From NCBI GenBank assembly GCA_002359635.1, contig DENJ01000087.1:16097-21686 (forward strand): DNA of 5,590 nucleotides, read 5' to 3'. This DNA comes from Burkholderiales bacterium UBA2647 (GTDB lineage: Bacteria > Pseudomonadota > Gammaproteobacteria > Burkholderiales > Burkholderiaceae_E). Each line of letters opens with the position of its first letter. The first letter of the stretch is position 1. The notes below the pieces were generated by a model. That model saw only the letters and a list, made by a program, of their open reading frames with translations. It was not told the origin of the DNA and did not search any database. A program made the position numbers and the translations under genes. Below are positions 5,557-5,590 of the stretch, piece after piece.

Positions 5557-5590
5557 ATGGATTCCCCAGCAAGGCATGTCAATCAGGGCG
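5557..5590 (+). CDS. Possible 5' end of the next gene, cut by the window edge
   Basis: ATG at 5557 opens a frame reading MDSPARHVNQG to the window edge. It sits 7 nt after the TACAAT box, so it would be nearly leaderless. ATG at 5576 (MSIRA) in another frame is an alternative, giving a more normal 5' leader of about 20 nt. Eleven codons are too few to recognise a family. Confidence 0.2.
   Translation, partial: MDSPARHVNQG

Noticed and set aside
1..5590. Mobile elements, CRISPR arrays, tRNA/rRNA genes or a defence system
   Set aside because: The window is almost fully occupied by six intact photosynthesis genes with spacers under 100 bp, and no transposase, integrase, repeat-spacer pattern or cloverleaf was seen.

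Overview
The window is a compact block of photosynthesis genes from a purple (anoxygenic phototrophic) proteobacterium. All six complete genes lie on the + strand in the order lhaA - puhA - puhB - puhC - acsF - puhE. This is the right-hand part of the classical photosynthesis gene cluster, which usually runs bchFNBHLM-lhaA-puhABC-acsF-puhE. The order, an aerobic (AcsF-type) cyclase inside the puh operon and a moderately high G+C content fit a beta- or gammaproteobacterium best (a Burkholderiales-like host is my first guess). No phylogenetic test could be run.

Layout: positions 1-51 may hold the 3' end of an upstream gene (bchM is expected, but the frame is ambiguous). LhaA (44-1486) is a 12-helix bacteriochlorophyll-delivery-family protein. 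After a 63-bp spacer with a strong ribosome binding site comes puhA (1550-2335), the reaction-centre H subunit. After a 65-bp spacer carrying a small hairpin and a 9-bp direct repeat comes puhB (2401-3066). puhC (3071-3571) follows 4 bp later, and acsF (3568-4635) overlaps puhC by an ATGA start/stop. An 84-bp spacer with nested inverted repeats separates acsF from puhE (4720-5493, TTG start). The last ~100 bp hold a promoter-like sequence and perhaps the first codons of another gene.

How they work together: AcsF makes the isocyclic ring of bacteriochlorophyll using O2. LhaA is thought to hand pigment to, or help assemble, the light-harvesting 1 antenna. PuhA caps the reaction centre and carries protons to QB. 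PuhB, PuhC and PuhE are membrane proteins needed for normal assembly of the reaction centre and its LH1 ring. With AcsF in the operon, the host can make bacteriochlorophyll under oxygen.

I see no mobile element, CRISPR array, RNA gene or new gene system. The less ordinary signals are non-coding or statistical: a nested inverted repeat that buries the puhE start codon, a 16-bp exact repeat in two different frames of puhA, a marked CTT-GCN codon-pair preference, and an extremely AT-rich island inside acsF.
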